From Microplitis mediator (Eukaryota; Arthropoda; Insecta; Hymenoptera; Braconidae): a stretch of 64,000 bases of DNA. The notes under the pieces are model-generated. The model saw nothing but the letters and a program-made list of their open reading frames with translations. It was not told the DNA's origin and ran no database searches. Location: contig NC_079979.1 in the NCBI RefSeq assembly GCF_029852145.1, forward strand, positions 4,378,501-4,442,500, in the 5' to 3' direction. This document shows, in pieces, positions 23,750-35,365 of the stretch. Made by a program: the position numbers and the translations under genes. Position 1 is the stretch's first letter, and each line of letters starts with the position of its first letter.

Positions 23750-23923
23750 ATGACTATTAATGGTACTATTCAATTTCTATTCCAGTTCTTAAGATGTAAA
23801 AAACAAATGCGGACATTTGTAAGGACTGTCACAGTTGGAAGATGCTATGGCAGTGGACATAATTTAAAAATAACATTCGAACAATATAATAAAATTTGTG
23901 TTATACTTAATGAAAGAAAATAA
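23750..23923 (+). CDS. Candidate small protein or last coding exon
   Basis: ATG at 23,750 opens 57 codons to TAA at 23,921. The second half reads CKKQMRTFVRTVTVGRCYGS then GHNLKITFEQYNKICVILNE, a balanced composition unusual here. A good acceptor, TTTCTATTCCAG (ends 23,785), lies in the same frame, so the real start may be a splice at 23,786 rather than the ATG. AATAAA overlaps the stop and could be a poly(A) signal. Three cysteines are visible. I do not recognise the family. Confidence 0.4.
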   Translation: MTINGTIQFLFQFLRCKKQMRTFVRTVTVGRCYGSGHNLKITFEQYNKICVILNERK

Positions 23924-24357
23924 ATATTGATTTATTTAATTTTTCAAATTTTAACTAATTTTTATCAAATGTGTTGCCGATCTTTTTCTAGTTCTTTTAT
24001 TATTTTATTGTAATTAATTGTTTGTATTATACTGTATATTTTCAGATTCTGAATGATTTTTATAACTCAATTAATAACCAGTTATTTTAAAGTTACTTCT
24101 ATGGTTTCTAATTTTTTTCAAGTGTAAACATTTTTTAGAGCTTTTTTTTTGGATAAAAAAACAAATATATTTTTAATTTATACTGAATTCCATTTCTACT
24201 TTTATGCTGAATGCACTGCAAATCCAAGTGTTTTATTTTAAAACACTTCTAGCGTTTAAATACTTTTAGTCACCAACTAAACACTATTTTAGTGTTTAAA
24301 GTGTAGTTAACATTTTAAACGTTTAATTTTAACAAGATTCCAATAAACGAAAACTAT
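23924..24357. repeat. Non-coding, with an AAACACT palindrome cluster
   Basis: About 24,225-24,340 contains repeated AAACACT / AGTGTTTAAA motifs in both orientations, in the style of the small palindromic-array elements, but no clear ends were found. The rest shows nothing recognisable. Confidence 0.35.
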
Positions 24358-24712
24358 TGCATTTGTCCTTATGGTAGAACTTTCAAGGAATAATGTCATA
24401 ATTTATCATAATTCATCGAATTGGTTCCAAAAATACCACTGGTCCAAAGTTTAAATGTATGTATCTTTAAATAACTTTTAGATTAAAACTCATAGTGCAT
24501 AATCATTAAAAGTTTTTTTGAAGCTCATTCAGTTAGCTTCAATTTTTGGCATTAAACTTAAAATTTTGATGATTTATTTGTTTTATTGTCTTGAGAATTT
24601 TTAAGAATGTCAAAAAAATTTTATTGTGTAATTAACTTTTATTTAAAAGGTTAAAATAATCAAAGAATGTGAAATCTACTTCCATTTCGGCTGCCGAGTG
24701 GTCTTTTTTAGA
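24358..24712. repeat. Repeat, inverse copy of 47.43-47.78 kb
   Basis: Opposite-orientation match over about 350 bp: TTGTCCTTATGGTAGAA, ATACCACTGGTCCAAAG, GAAGCTCATTCAGTTAGCTT, and GAAATCTACTTCCATTTCGG next to CTGCCGAGTGG. In the 47-kb copy it abuts the broken LINE ORF2. Confidence 0.7.
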
Positions 24713-24894
24713 ATTCTAAAGCTATTTGACAAAGCATCATTAATATAAATTAATATCAAAAAATAATTTTTTTTTTGTTCAATATCATTGAATAAATGTT
24801 TTATATTCATAAAAATTATTTCAAAAAATTTTTAACTAACTTTTTAACCTCAAATACTTTCATGTTCGAAAATTAACCTAAACAACTGACATTT

Positions 24895-25318
24895 GAATTT
24901 CCGTGGCTTAAGTATGACGACTGCATAGTTGCCGAGTTGTAATTACTGTACTCCACCACATCTCAAGTATTTTCAAATTATGTATATTTTAAAAATCAAT
25001 ATTTCTTAAACAAATCGGTCAAACAATTCAGAGTTTTTTTTTTAATTTCTAGTTTTTTCATTCAACAGTGGATATGTTTTTTTAAAAAATGGTAAAAACC
25101 GTTTTCAAGATATTCAGGAAACTATATTTTTTTGCACTTGGTAAATCTCCAGCATGTTGATTATGCACTTCTTGATTGATAATATCTCGTTCTACAATCG
25201 CTGAAAATATTTCGTTTCTTTTTTTTTTTTTTTTATTGCACATTAAGCCTTTTTTGTTAATCTTATGTTTTAATTTTATCACATTCCTAAGAAAAGTCGT
25301 TTTGCGATTGAACTACCT
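24895..25318. repeat. Repeat, inverse and shortened copy of 16.9-18.0 kb
   Basis: Contains the complement of the blocks at 17,890-18,010 and 16,921-17,100 but lacks the ~780 bp between them. The overlapping antisense frames at 25,082-25,400 are shadows over a T-run. Confidence 0.55.
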
Positions 25319-25329
25319 TAAAATAATAA

Positions 25330-25748
25330 TAATTTTTGCATTAGGCTTTCTCAACGAGTTCCCAATCAGGTCTCACTCAGAAAAACCTGATGTTAAGTAA
25401 CTTATTTTTGCCTTGGGATATCCCAACATGTTCCCGATTGGGTCCCGATGTGGCAAAACCAATAAAAATCATTCAATTTTGCATTGGGCTATCCTAAAAA
25501 GTTCCCATTTTGATCCCAATGTGGCAAAACCAATATAAGTAATTTATTTCTGCATTGGGCTATCCCAACACGTTCCCAATTAGGTCCCACTCAGGATAAA
25601 CTGATAGTGGATATCTAATTTTGGCATTGGGATATCTCAACAAGTTCCCGACCGGGTTCCGACTGGTGTAGACCTACTGGAAATGCCACAACAATTCCTA
25701 ATTGGGACCCAATATATGTATTGGGACGATTTCTAATCGGGATTTAGG
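25330..25748 (+). repeat. Tandem array, five ~71-bp units
   Basis: Units begin GCATTGGGCTATCCCAACA-like and continue GTTCCC.ATTGGGTCCC, then GTGGCAAAACC; starts lie near 25,340, 25,411, 25,481, 25,552 and 25,624. Each unit holds two palindromes (TTGGG..CCCAA type). The right edge reads GATTTCTAATCGGG, a possible terminus of the CCCG...GAAA element class. No left terminus was found. Confidence 0.65.
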
Positions 25749-25957
25749 TACAATAAGCCAAAGGAGTACATTCTCAGAAAGTTCGATTTTTTAAAGTGCA
25801 CATCTAGACACAAATATTTATTCCTACAATTATATATGATCTGAAGAACGAAATGTACATTATGAACATCAAAATAATCTTATTGTTTATTAGACTAAAA
25901 AAAATTAATTACGACAATATAAATTATAGGTATGTCAACTTTAAACTGATAGTAATT

Positions 25958-26350
25958 CCCCAACGGACCCAAATCACGGTGGATTTACTGTAATTTACGG
26001 TGGGCTTACCGTAATGTGCGGTGGCTTTACCGTAATTTACGGTGATCCACCGTAAAATACGGTAATCCGCCGTAAATTACGGTAATTCGGTAATCTAACT
26101 GAATTTTTACGGTAGATTTACCGTATTCTCCGGTAAATTTAGGATAAAAATACCGTAGTTTACGGTAAACCCACCGTGATATATGGTATACCCACCCTGA
26201 TTTACCCATTTTCCGTAAAATACCGTAGCTTACCGTAAATTACGGTAAACTATGACAAATCCGCCCGAATTTTTACGATAATTTCCCGTATTCTATGGTA
26301 CATTTACGGTAAAAACACCGTAAATTTGCGGTAAATCACGTCTGCTAGGG
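25958..26350. mobile_element. Array of TTTACCGTAAATTACGGT palindromes, probable element
   Basis: About 390 bp is almost wholly ACGGTAAATT / AATTTACCGT in both orientations. It begins CCCCAACGGACCCAAATC and ends ACGTCTGCTAGGG, i.e. C...G termini with a loosely matching inside. The flanking dinucleotides do not match, so ends are provisional. A 60-aa frame across it is repeat-derived. Confidence 0.5.
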
Positions 26351-26352
26351 AA

Positions 26353-27209
26353 TAAAAACTTTTTCTAAATTAGTTATGTTCATCGCTATCTTTAGTATAT
26401 GTAACTAAAAAATAGTAAGAACGACTATGTCGTTGTAGAGCACTTTACTGTGGTGTATTAGTTACTGAAACTGACTTCAATAGCTGAGTCGTCTGTGAAC
26501 TACGATTTCTTAGTTCAGAAAACCGATTTTTTCTCTCAGTGTGCTACAGAACTTTCTTATTGTAGTAATAGTTATTTTTTTCCGTGTATCAGTCAATGCT
26601 ACACCGCATTCTGCACTATCGTTAACGATCTTTAAACTTTCAAAAGTATTTTTACATTTAATAAAACTCTGATTGGTTGCCCACAACTCAGGATTGATAC
26701 TTATAATAAACTATGTAAATTAATTTGATTAAGTTGCAGAAAAAAATGAAAAATAATCATTTCATTTTGAAATACAAAATCGATACTTTTCAGAAAGCTT
26801 TAATTGGCGTTTTAATTATGATAATTATGACTCATCATAGTCTTTTGGAAAGCTTGAGGAATCAGCTTTAAAGACCTATGCATGAATTAAAAAGTATTCA
26901 GTAGCTCACGAGTAATTAAATTTTTACATGTTAATTAGGTGGAAAATTGAAATTAAAATAGCGATCTTTTAGAGAGCCCGTCTTTTAAGAAAATTTTTTT
27001 GTCGGCAACCGCTAACGTTTCATAGGGTAAGAGTGAAAAAAATAAATTAAAATTTTTTTTTTAACCACCCGAATGTATATTTGCGTATACTTATGAACCA
27101 ACATATTTTTAGAATTTACTTGCAAGTAAAAACATGTCTTAGTAAAATATATACATACTATGACAAAATATTATAGAAATTATAATAAATATTATAGAAT
27201 ATAATATTA
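26353..27209. other. Non-coding stretch
   Basis: No gene recognised. An isolated CTCTCAGTG (26,533) and a TTTTTTTCCGTG (about 26,575) resemble ends of the CACTGAG and CACGG element types without partners, so these may be element relics. Confidence 0.35.
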
Positions 27210-27211
27210 TA

Positions 27212-28154
27212 CACGGAAAGAAAATTATGGGAAGTTTTCCTATGCATTATGGGAATGGTTCCCATAATGGTATGGGAATAGTACCTATACTACTATAGGA
27301 ATGGTTCCCATATATTATGGGAACCATCCCCATAATAGTATGAGAATAGTTCCCATACTATTATGGGAATGGTTCCCATATTGGTATAGGAACTATTCCT
27401 ATAATATTATGGGAACTATTCCCATAATGTTATGGGAACCATCCCTATAATATCATAAAATTTTTTTTTTGCACAATAGTGTAGAAATTTCCCAAAATTT
27501 GAATTTTCTTGAATGTTTTGTGCTGACAAAAAATTCTTGTTAAAAATTTTAATGTTTTTTTGCCAAATACGATTTTTTTTTTCAATGTTTGAATTTTTGT
27601 TTTTATGTTTAATAATATTTCTGTGTATTGTAGAAGTGATCACCACACTTCTTTAGATTGATTTTTTCATGATAATATGGGAACCATTCCCATAATATTA
27701 TAGGAATGGTTCCTATAATAGTATGGGAACTATTCCCATAATATTATGGGAATGATTCCCATAATGGTATAGGAACCATTCCAATTGCATTATGGGAATC
27801 ATTCCCATAATATTATGGGAATAGTTCCCATACTATTATAGGAACCATTACCATAAATTATAGGAACCATTACCATAAATTATAGGAATGATTCCCATAA
27901 TATTATAGAAAGTATTCCTATAAATTATAGGAACCATTCCTATAATTATAGGAACCATTCCTATAATTATAGGAACCATTCCTATAGTGTTATGGGTATC
28001 ATTCCCATAATTATAGGAACCATTCCTATAATTATGGGAAACATTTCTATAATTATAGGAACCGCTCCCATAATTTATGGTCGTAATTCCTATGATGGTA
28101 TAGGAAAAAATTTCACAAAATTATGGGAACCGCTGCCATAATTTTCTTTTCGTG
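27212..28154. mobile_element. CACGGAAAGAAAATT element with TATGGGAACCATTCCCATA arrays
   Basis: Ends CACGGAAAGAAAATTATGG and CCATAATTTTCTTTTCGTG are inverted, with TA on each side (27210-27211 and 28155-28156). Both flanks (27,235-27,460 and 27,665-28,140) consist of dozens of ATGGGAA / TTCCCAT motifs in both orientations. A ~200-bp AT-rich core (27,465-27,660) lacks them. The 76-aa minus-strand frame in the core is Lys/Asn/Ile-rich and not convincing. The TIR is the same type as 9594-11388 although the internal motif is completely different. Confidence 0.8.
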
Positions 28155-28156
28155 TA

Positions 28157-28776
28157 GAATATTATAGATGCAAAACTGCTCACACTTGAGAAAAGGAGAA
28201 TGTTAGTGTCTATCTTATTTGTTAAAAATATTTGCAGAGATTATGTTGATTGTATGCGTTTTTCGGCTCTATTACCGTTTCATGTACCTTCATGTAACAC
28301 CAGGTCTGTGAACCTGTTTTATGTTCCAACAGCTAGATCGGCTTTTGCGCAGTCCTCACCGCTATATAGGCTTACATCCATATGCAATTTTATTCTAAGT
28401 AATTCTGATTGTTTATTTGATTTATTAGGCTATAAACAGTTTTTATCAGCCAGCACAATTGCATCCATCCTGATCTCTTTACGTTAAATAATTAAACATG
28501 TACACCGAGTATCATTCATACCTAGTAATTTAATCAACCTTAATGATTTATAACTTAAATTTACTCTCTTATATATTTTTAGTTGATTGTGTTCTTTAGC
28601 AATCAGTTATTGTATACTTTACTTAGCTTAGTTTAGTCATCTTTGTATATTTTTTTCATGCATAACTATATAGTGACCCTGTTATTGGCAAATTTTTGCT
28701 GTTGTGTCTAAATAAAGGCAATAATAATAATATAATAATAATATAATAATAATAGTAATAATAATAATAATAGCAG
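28157..28776 (+). mobile_element. 5'-truncated LINE 3' end with (AAT)n tail
   Basis: Contains the last ~100 codons of a LINE reverse-transcriptase ORF (28,179-28,487), about 220 bp of 3' UTR and a tail of AATAAAGGC followed by AAT repeats (28,712-28,776). A simple-repeat tail and 5' truncation are typical of non-LTR insertion. It lies right beside the CACGGAAAG element. Confidence 0.75.
28179..28487 (+). pseudogene. LINE ORF2 C-terminal fragment
   Basis: Frame reads LTLEKRRMLVSILFVKNICR, DYVDCMRFSALLPFHVP, then LFYVPTARSAFAQSSPLYRL and TSICNFILSNSDCLFDLL before TAA. The order L-L-KRR, fhVP, FyVP.aRs.faqsSPLyRl is the usual C-terminal signature of insect Jockey/CR1-like LINE proteins (family knowledge). 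The polymerase core and endonuclease are missing, so it is dead by truncation. Confidence 0.75.
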
Positions 28777-29642
28777 TTGTGTCATGACGCCGATATTGCA
28801 ATAATTAGATTTTTTAGAAAATCTACTCAAAAAACTAATCTTGATAAAATATTTTTCAGGTGCCCGTTTTGCCGCATTACTATCAAGAATCAGTAATTGT
28901 TTTATAATTTTATAAATTTACATCTCGCATTCTTATCTGTTCACATTTATAACAATGGTTGTATACATTGCTGACTATTGCAAATAATGCTACAAGCAAA
29001 TTTTTTCATGTTGATTGTCGCCCACCAGAACCGTGAAAAGAAATCTGCGGTGACATTGGATTCCAAATAAGTAAATAACATAATATTTTCTATCGTATCT
29101 AGTATTAACTCTTCTTTTTGAAAATTAACCGAAGCATAACGTACTTTCTCGTACCGTAAAATATCTAATTTAATTTTTATCTTTTTAGTATCATGAAATA
29201 TTTACATCGCCTTAAACATGTATACTATTAACGATTTCTAATTATTTTATAAAAATAGAGAATTCAAATCATACACTAAAGTACAATGAAACATTTCTAT
29301 AATTAATCTATAATTGGTAAAATCAAGTCTAAGAAGAAATTGATTCGATAACATGATAATTTAACACTTAATCTACTATTATAAAATTTGACACAGAGAC
29401 AAAATCAATTTATTTAAACTTAGTGAAAATTCCAATTTCACTTGAGGAAAATTTTGGAAAACGGTGACCCGAGTCAAAATTGAAAAAGTAATTTCAGCTT
29501 CTGAATCCTATATGAGGACACGGAGGTTGGAATTATCAGTTTAGATTATGAATGTTAAACTTGGTAACTTTGTCTGCTTTTACCAAGTTTAAGTGCAAAT
29601 TATTATTTTTAAAATGACAAAATTAGCCTCCAAAACCTAAAT
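28777..29642. other. Non-coding stretch
   Basis: No supported gene. A possible acceptor (ATATTTTTCAG, ends 28,860) precedes a 16-codon frame (VPVLPHYYQESVIVL) and a 20-codon frame starts at 29,008. Both are too short to call. Confidence 0.3.
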
Positions 29643-30404
29643 CCTGGGAAAAACGAATTATACATGGCCATATATAGAAATTGGTGATATATAACAATAT
29701 ATAATTTTATACGGCCATATATAGCTTGATATGACTATATATAACTTGACCTGACTATGTATAGAAATTGACAATATACGGGCATATATAGTTTGATATG
29801 ACTATACATAGCTTGATATGGCCATATATGACTTGATATGACTATGTATAGAAATTTTAACTGAATTAAAAAAATTTTTTTTTTTTCATTTTTTTTTTTT
29901 AATTATTTTGGCAACGCAGAGATTATCAGACCTGCGAATAATTGAATTCCTAATCGGATTGGAAATTTTAATTCAGAGAAAAAACGCTAGACTTATTAAT
30001 GACCGCACCCGTTTCAGTAGGATTCGAACCCGGGACCTTCCGTACAAGAGACCGACGCTTTGACGACTAGGCTATGCGACCGACAGTTACAACGAAGTTT
30101 AGTTGTGCTACTTAAGATTGAAAGAATATAATCACTTTCGAAAAAGCCAAATATAATGATATTGGTTGATTGATTATTGTTATTACAGTAAAAACTGGTT
30201 GATTGATATTCGATGTGCATGATATCGAGATGTAAGAAATTTTCATGTTAACTTTTATGTATGACCATATACTACTATATATACCTATATATAGTTATAT
30301 ATATTCATATACAATAACGATCGAAAACTATATATTTACATGTATCGTCATATATATCCCATATATGATCTATATATGACCATATATAATTCGTTTTTCT
30401 TGGG
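29643..30404. mobile_element. CCTGGGAAAAACG element with TATATGACCATATA arrays and tRNA-like core
   Basis: Ends CCTGGGAAAAACGAATTATA and TATAATTCGTTTTTCTTGGG are inverted, and AT is duplicated at 29641-29642 and 30405-30406. The subterminal regions carry repeated TTGATATGACTATATATAG and TATATGACCATATA motifs. The core includes a tRNA-like sequence on the minus strand (30011-30084). No protein frame is present except a shadow across the tRNA-like part. 762 bp. Confidence 0.8.
30011..30084 (-). pseudogene. tRNA-like sequence (Thr-like), Pol III promoter boxes
   Basis: On the minus strand: GTCGGTCGCATAGCCTAG (box A TAGCCTAGTCG), AGCGTCGGTCTCTTGTACGG (anticodon-arm region, reminiscent of tRNA-Thr with TGT), then AGGTCCCGGGTTCGAATCCT with a perfect box B GGTTCGAATCC. 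The anticodon and acceptor stems do not close well, so it is not a functional tRNA; it looks like a tRNA-derived promoter inside a DNA element. Confidence 0.65.
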
Positions 30405-30406
30405 AT

Positions 30407-31034
30407 TATTATGGTAAGAGAGATTCTCATTGAATTGCGTACGATAAATAAAGAAGTTCGAAATTTTTCAATTCCAAAAATAATTTTTTAGTGATAAATT
30501 TTTTATTGTAAGACTAAGAAAGATAACATCCACATTTTTATTATTAATAATTAAGGGTATGCGAATAGTATTCGAATCAATCAATTCGAATTTTTGGCTT
30601 ATTAGTATATCATTAATACTTAACTGTTTTATGTGAAAAATAAATACGAGTGACGTACTGGAGAATATAATCTGCCGAAGAATTCGAAAAATACTGCTAA
30701 AAAATAATCTGCTGGTGCTAGGCTTCAAAACTGACTTAATGAACATAAAGCATGACCGTTCTTGGACGGCTGATCGAAAGCTAACGTACAGCTTGAAATA
30801 TCTTTATTCAACACATGCCTGATTATCGCGCCTTATCACATCTGCTAAGCAATCCCTAAATGGCCGTTTACCGATTGGTGGTTAATAATTTGTCAAAAAG
30901 CAAATGGCGTCCTGTATTCCTCAATAGCGTTTGATTATAGAGGTCGTAAACAAACGCATTTGAAACCAATAACTTCCCTTTTTTTATAAAAATTTTTCAA
31001 TTTTCTTATCGGGAAGTTAAAAATAAAGCAACTA
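30407..31034. other. Non-coding stretch with a short AACTTCCCGCT fragment
   Basis: A minus-strand 92-aa frame at 30,468-30,746 is Ile/Phe/Ser-rich and unsupported. At about 30,970-31,022 a ~50-bp end piece of the AACTTCCCGCT family (reverse orientation) is visible. Nothing else recognised. Confidence 0.35.
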
Positions 31035-31345
31035 TACTGAGAAAAAAATACTGTTTTCCAAACAAGAATTTCTTGGTTCAAGAAATCCGTTCAAAATATT
31101 TATTTTATTATTGTTAATTATCAATTTCTTGAGAAAAGAGCATCAAATTTTTTTTTTGTTATTATATGAATTTGATATTATATTATGAGTAAACAAAAGA
31201 ATAGCTTTATTTGAATTAAATAAAAATTATTTCCTTCAATTCTACGAATTCTTGAGACAAAATTATATATTCTTGAAAATTATCAAGAATATATGTTCTT
31301 GTATCAAATAAATGTTCTTAATAAAAGTATTTTTTTTTCTCAGTG
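31035..31345. mobile_element. Short CACTGAGAAAAA-type element
   Basis: Left end TACTGAGAAAAAAATA (first base mutated from C), right end TATTTTTTTTTCTCAGTG, with TA at 31033-31034 and 31346-31347. Interior motifs are CAAGAATTTCTTGG and TTCTTGA / TCAAGAA palindromes. 311 bp, no coding. Confidence 0.65.
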
Positions 31346-31347
31346 TA

Positions 31348-32590
31348 AAGTTATAGAAACTTTTTATTTTGATTAACAAGACATTGATACCACGAATTGC
31401 TGAATCTGTTTAAGCTTTAAAAAATCTTGAATTTTGCTCTAACTATCAAAATCGGATAATTTCTTGAAGAGATATCGTTTCTAAAAAAAATTCTGAAAAG
31501 TGTTTTTTTTTTAATAAAATCTAAATCATTGGACGAGTTGACTCGATAATTTTTTCAGGATTTGAGGCTAAAAATTTAGAATAATGTTTTCGAGCTTTAG
31601 GAGAAAGTTTTGTAGGGCTGGCTGCAAGATCAGACAGTTTTGAGATATTTTTCATAGGTAGAACTGAGTACTAACCGATATAGTAGCCAGGTGCATTTCG
31701 TTTTTTTTTTTTTTTTTTTTTTTTTTTTCGTATGGTTGGAGAAAAATTCGCAGAATTTGCGTTTTCAATAGTCCAATTGAACATCCCAAGCTCTCGGTTC
31801 ACAACGTTCAAATTGATTCAGATTTGTTTGACTAATTAAGAAACTGTTCGGTTGATTGAATTTTTTTATCGAGTTAATTTTTTTTTTTTTGCTTTTCTTT
31901 TGGCTTCATCGTCACGTATTAAAATTTTCAATAGTGTACCTGTGCTATCTTTGATATTTTCTTTTTGTAATACTCTCATTGTTTCTGGTGGATTATAAGG
32001 ACTGCTAAGAGCGGCTGCTCTATCCACTCTCTATAGTCGTCTGCATGACTCTTCAGACAGATATTCTTGCGCCGAGTCAAGGGCAAGAGTGTCATCTCAA
32101 CCACTCTTCTTCACCACTTTCGACAACGCCACAAAACCTGCAGAGTCTAGTAACTGAAGCGCAATGAGTTATCTCACCCTTACCCGACTGACAATCTCTA
32201 AGACTTTTTCTTAAGCACATACAAGTCTTTCGCTAGTTTAGATAAAGCTTGAAACTTCTTTATATTAGCTAAGAATCAATAAACTGGAAGAAACTTTCCT
32301 CGGTTCAAAAATGGTTGGTAAAAAAGTCCGCCTGCTAAAATTCTCTCAAAGTCCTATGGAGAGTCTTGAAGGAAGCCTGCAGACCATAAAGCAATGAGTC
32401 TATAGGAAATTTTTTTTGAATTCCCAGCATTTGTCCAAAAATGAACCAAAAAATTATTCAGAAAGTCTTTCTATTTTTTAACTTGATTTTTCGAACAAAA
32501 TTCAAATTATATCGATGATTACCATTTAAATTTATTGTTTTCATTTTTTTTTTCCAAATTTAAAAGTTCTCTGAGCAATATATGTATAGA
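31348..32590. other. Non-coding, with a long T-run and a GC-richer patch
   Basis: A (T)n run lies at 31,701-31,728. 31,985-32,420 is less AT-biased (for example GCCGAGTCAAGGGCAAGAG) but shows no sustained open frame. A relic of the AACTTCCCGCT family's GGGCTGGC end is at about 31,615. I could not assign function. Confidence 0.35.
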
Positions 32591-32592
32591 TA

Positions 32593-34277
32593 TTAGGGTG
32601 GCGCAAAAAAAAACCGACTATTTTTTTTTTTTCGATCTCGCATGAAAATTTGTTGGTTTACGATGTTTTAAGAAGCCTCTCCAAAAATCAGCTTGATAAA
32701 AAATTTTTAAGAGGTCGCTCACGAATTTTGAAAATATCAAAAATGATCGAAATTCGGATTTTTATTAAAAATTTTTTTTTTTTCTCGTGGCAGCAATAGT
32801 TTATATTTGTAAAATCGTGACTATGCTGAAAATTTCAGCCCAAAATTTAAATATTTAAACGGCGCTCAAGAATTTCGAATATTAACTGATAATATGTAAC
32901 TAATTGTTTGAATTAGTTTTTATAACTCAATTATTGTCATTTCACTTAAATATAACTTTTGCATAACCAAAAATATACAGAACAGTCTTAAACAATGAAA
33001 TTCGGTCAGTTTTGAATAAGCGAAAAAACCTACAAATTGGATTAAAAAATCTGTCTATCGGTTGACCCTGCGGGCCAGCCCTAAAACTTCCCGCTGTTTT
33101 CGAGCTCCTTGAGCTTGAAAACATTGTCGTGAGTACATTTTCGAGCTCTTCGAGCTCGAAAATACTTTTGGATGCCGTTCGTTTCGAAAAAAAATAGTTT
33201 TTTATCATTTTTTCTCCAACGATATCTCTCAAACGAATCAACCGATTGAGACGGTTGAGGTGGCAATCGACGCGTTTTATCAAGTTCTAAAGCTGATTGA
33301 ATTTTGAATTCGATTTATCAAGTCGTTTTTGAGATATTTCGAAAAAAATTAAAAAAATTTTTTTTTTTAATTCTTTCGACAGCGGTTTCTCTTGAACGAA
33401 TAAACCGATTTTGATGGTTGAGGTGGCATTCGACGCGGCTTATAAAGCTCTAAAGCCCAGTCCATTTTGGAATCAATCCATCAAGCACATTAAAAGTTAT
33501 GCGAAAAAAACACTTTTGAAAAAATTTTATTTTTGAAATATCTCTGAACGAGCCCTACCGATCAAGTTCAATTTTCTTTCAGCTTCAAGATATTGACAAG
33601 CCGCGTCGAATGACACCTTAAAGTTCAAAATCGGTTCATCCGTTCAAAAGATACAGGTATTTACATACGTACATACATACATACATACATACACTCGGAC
33701 ATCATCGTGAAATTAGTCAGAATAGCTTCCTAGGACCTCAAAACGTCGACATCTGATGAAAATTCGATTTTCGTAAATTGGACTGAAACCAATAACTTCC
33801 CGAATTTTTGAAAATTTACAATTTTCTTAGCGGGAAGTTAAAAATAAAAAAGTATGTAAATAACTTATTATTTCTATTTCTCGGGTTATATTTTCATTCA
33901 TTGTCATGCAAATTGATGGTGAAAAAATCGAGAAGCTTTATTATTAATACTTAAGGGTCGCTCAAATACGTCCAAGAGACTGCGCTCGGAAACAGTCAAA
34001 ATTCTTGAGCGCCGTTTAAATATTTAAATTTTGGGCTGAAATTTTTAGCATAGTCATGATTTTACAAATAAAAACGATTGCTACCACGAGAAAAAAAAAA
34101 AATTTTTAAATAAAAATCCGAATTTCGATCATTTTTGATATTTTCAAAATTCGTGAGCGACCTCTTGAAATTTTTTATCGAGCTGATTTTTGGAGAGGCT
34201 TCTTAAAACATCGTAAACCAACAAATTTTCTTAAGAGATGGAAAAAAAAAATAGTCGGTTTTTTTGCGCCACCCTAA
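32593..34277. mobile_element. Mariner-like fold-back element, TTAGGGTGGCGC ends, with nested repeat
   Basis: Ends TTAGGGTGGCGCAAAAAAAA and TTTTTTTGCGCCACCCTAA are inverted, flanked by TA (32591-32592 and 34278-34279). The arms share CGATCTCGCATGAAAATTTG, AGAAGCCTCTCCAAAAATC and CTCACGAATTTTGAAAATAT. An AACTTCCCGCT-family repeat (33048-33842) plus adjoining sequence is nested between about 32,960 and 33,845. The left arm is the uninterrupted counterpart of the split copy at 9289-11470. Confidence 0.75.
33048..33842 (-). repeat. AACTTCCCGCT-family repeat (reverse)
   Basis: Minus-strand order: AACTTCCCGCTAAGAAAATT, GGAAGCTATTCTGACTAATT, a GTATG microsatellite, GCCACCTCAACCATCAAAAT, two GAGCTC palindromes and GGGCTGGCCCGCAGGGTCAA. 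Very similar to 18660-19452. The 113- and 61-aa frames are repeat-derived. Confidence 0.75.
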
Positions 34278-34279
34278 TA

Positions 34280-35195
34280 TTTATATATACATATGTAATA
34301 GAATCGACTTTAAGGACACGATTGTGGTTACAATTCTTATCGGATCCTAATGAAATATTCCACACTTATTCTATGAGTAATTATCACGATTGTTCGAAGA
34401 TGGGCAAAATCGATCGATTAGTTTAGAAGTAATATCTGTTTGAAATTTTCACGATTTTTCGAAAAAATCAGTTTTTATTCACTGTTAACGTTCATATAAC
34501 AATAAAACTAAAACTGATAGACAATTTTCGTAAAAAGTATCTTGAAGCTTGTTTAATAAGCTTTAATTTTTTACCTTAAACTTTATATTTTGACTATTTC
34601 TTCAAATAATTTAATAGCCTTGAAAGTTTGGACATTATCAAGAAAATTAGAAAATGTGATTTTTATTCCGGATCACTTATGTATTTTCCATTATAATCTA
34701 ATTTCGTCAGTTATATTTCGTTGTGAACGAAATAATCTGTAAACTTCACAGATATTTTATATTTTCATAGTCTATATATAAATATGTGACCGTAGCGGCG
34801 CGTGTCAACCGTGTCTCTATATCAGTGTCATATGCCTCTTTAACCTTTCTCGTATTTAAACTTTATTAATAATAGATGAATATAAATTATAGCTGTTATT
34901 TAGCTGTTTGTTTATCAATCTATCATTATTCTCTACCAATACCAAGAGAAATTTTTGAGCTCAATATTATATTTTTCATTTTTAAATATCTAATCATTTG
35001 CTTGCACCGTTTTTGATAATTTTAATGAATTTATAAATCTCGAATTTTTTATGAATCGTGTAAGCTTTCCTCAATACATATTTTGTTACGTATCTATATT
35101 TTTGTTTTTAACCCCGTTTACCCAAAGCTAGTTTGTCAATCCGAAATTTTAGTAATACGCGATTAAATTGATATTACTCGTAAATTTATATATAA
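34280..35195. other. Non-coding stretch
   Basis: No gene or repeat boundary recognised. The 62-aa frame starting inside the mariner-like end (34,238) is accidental. Confidence 0.35.
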
Positions 35196-35365
35196 ACTAG
35201 CTGACCCGGCAAACGTTGTTTTGCCATATAAATTATTTCTAGGGAATTTCTAGTGTAGAAAACAAATAAGTAACTTATTGTAAGTGTGTAAGGATGTGGT
35301 ATATGAGTGGAAGAGGCATGAAGCGCTGTGAACGATACGGTATTCGATTCCCAGTTCGGGCTATA
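35196..35365 (+). repeat. Dispersed repeat fragment with CTAGCTGACCCGGCAAACG
   Basis: The phrase AACTAGCTGACCCGGCAAAC is one I recall as a widespread repeat-derived motif in invertebrate genomes; I cannot assign the family. It is followed by GTGGTATATGAGTGGAAGAG and ACGGTATTCGATTCCCAG, which loosely resembles a Pol III box B, so a SINE or LINE 3' end is possible. It abuts the TA used by the 35368 palindrome. Confidence 0.4.

Noticed and set aside
22094..26540. One 4.4-kb CACTGAG element spanning both end motifs
   Set aside because: The flanks do not match (TA versus TG), the AACTTCCCGCT repeat does not resume after the right motif, and unrelated repeats lie between.
27212..28154. CRISPR-like array
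   Set aside because: Units are palindromic, in both orientations, with no constant repeat/unique spacer alternation, and the setting is eukaryotic.
28850..28911. Possible plus-strand terminal exon VPVLPHYYQESVIVL
   Set aside because: The acceptor is fair, but 15 residues are too few and no partner exon was found.
30011..30084. Functional tRNA gene
   Set aside because: Box A and B are good but the anticodon and acceptor stems do not close; the same reasoning applies to the other three tRNA-like sites.
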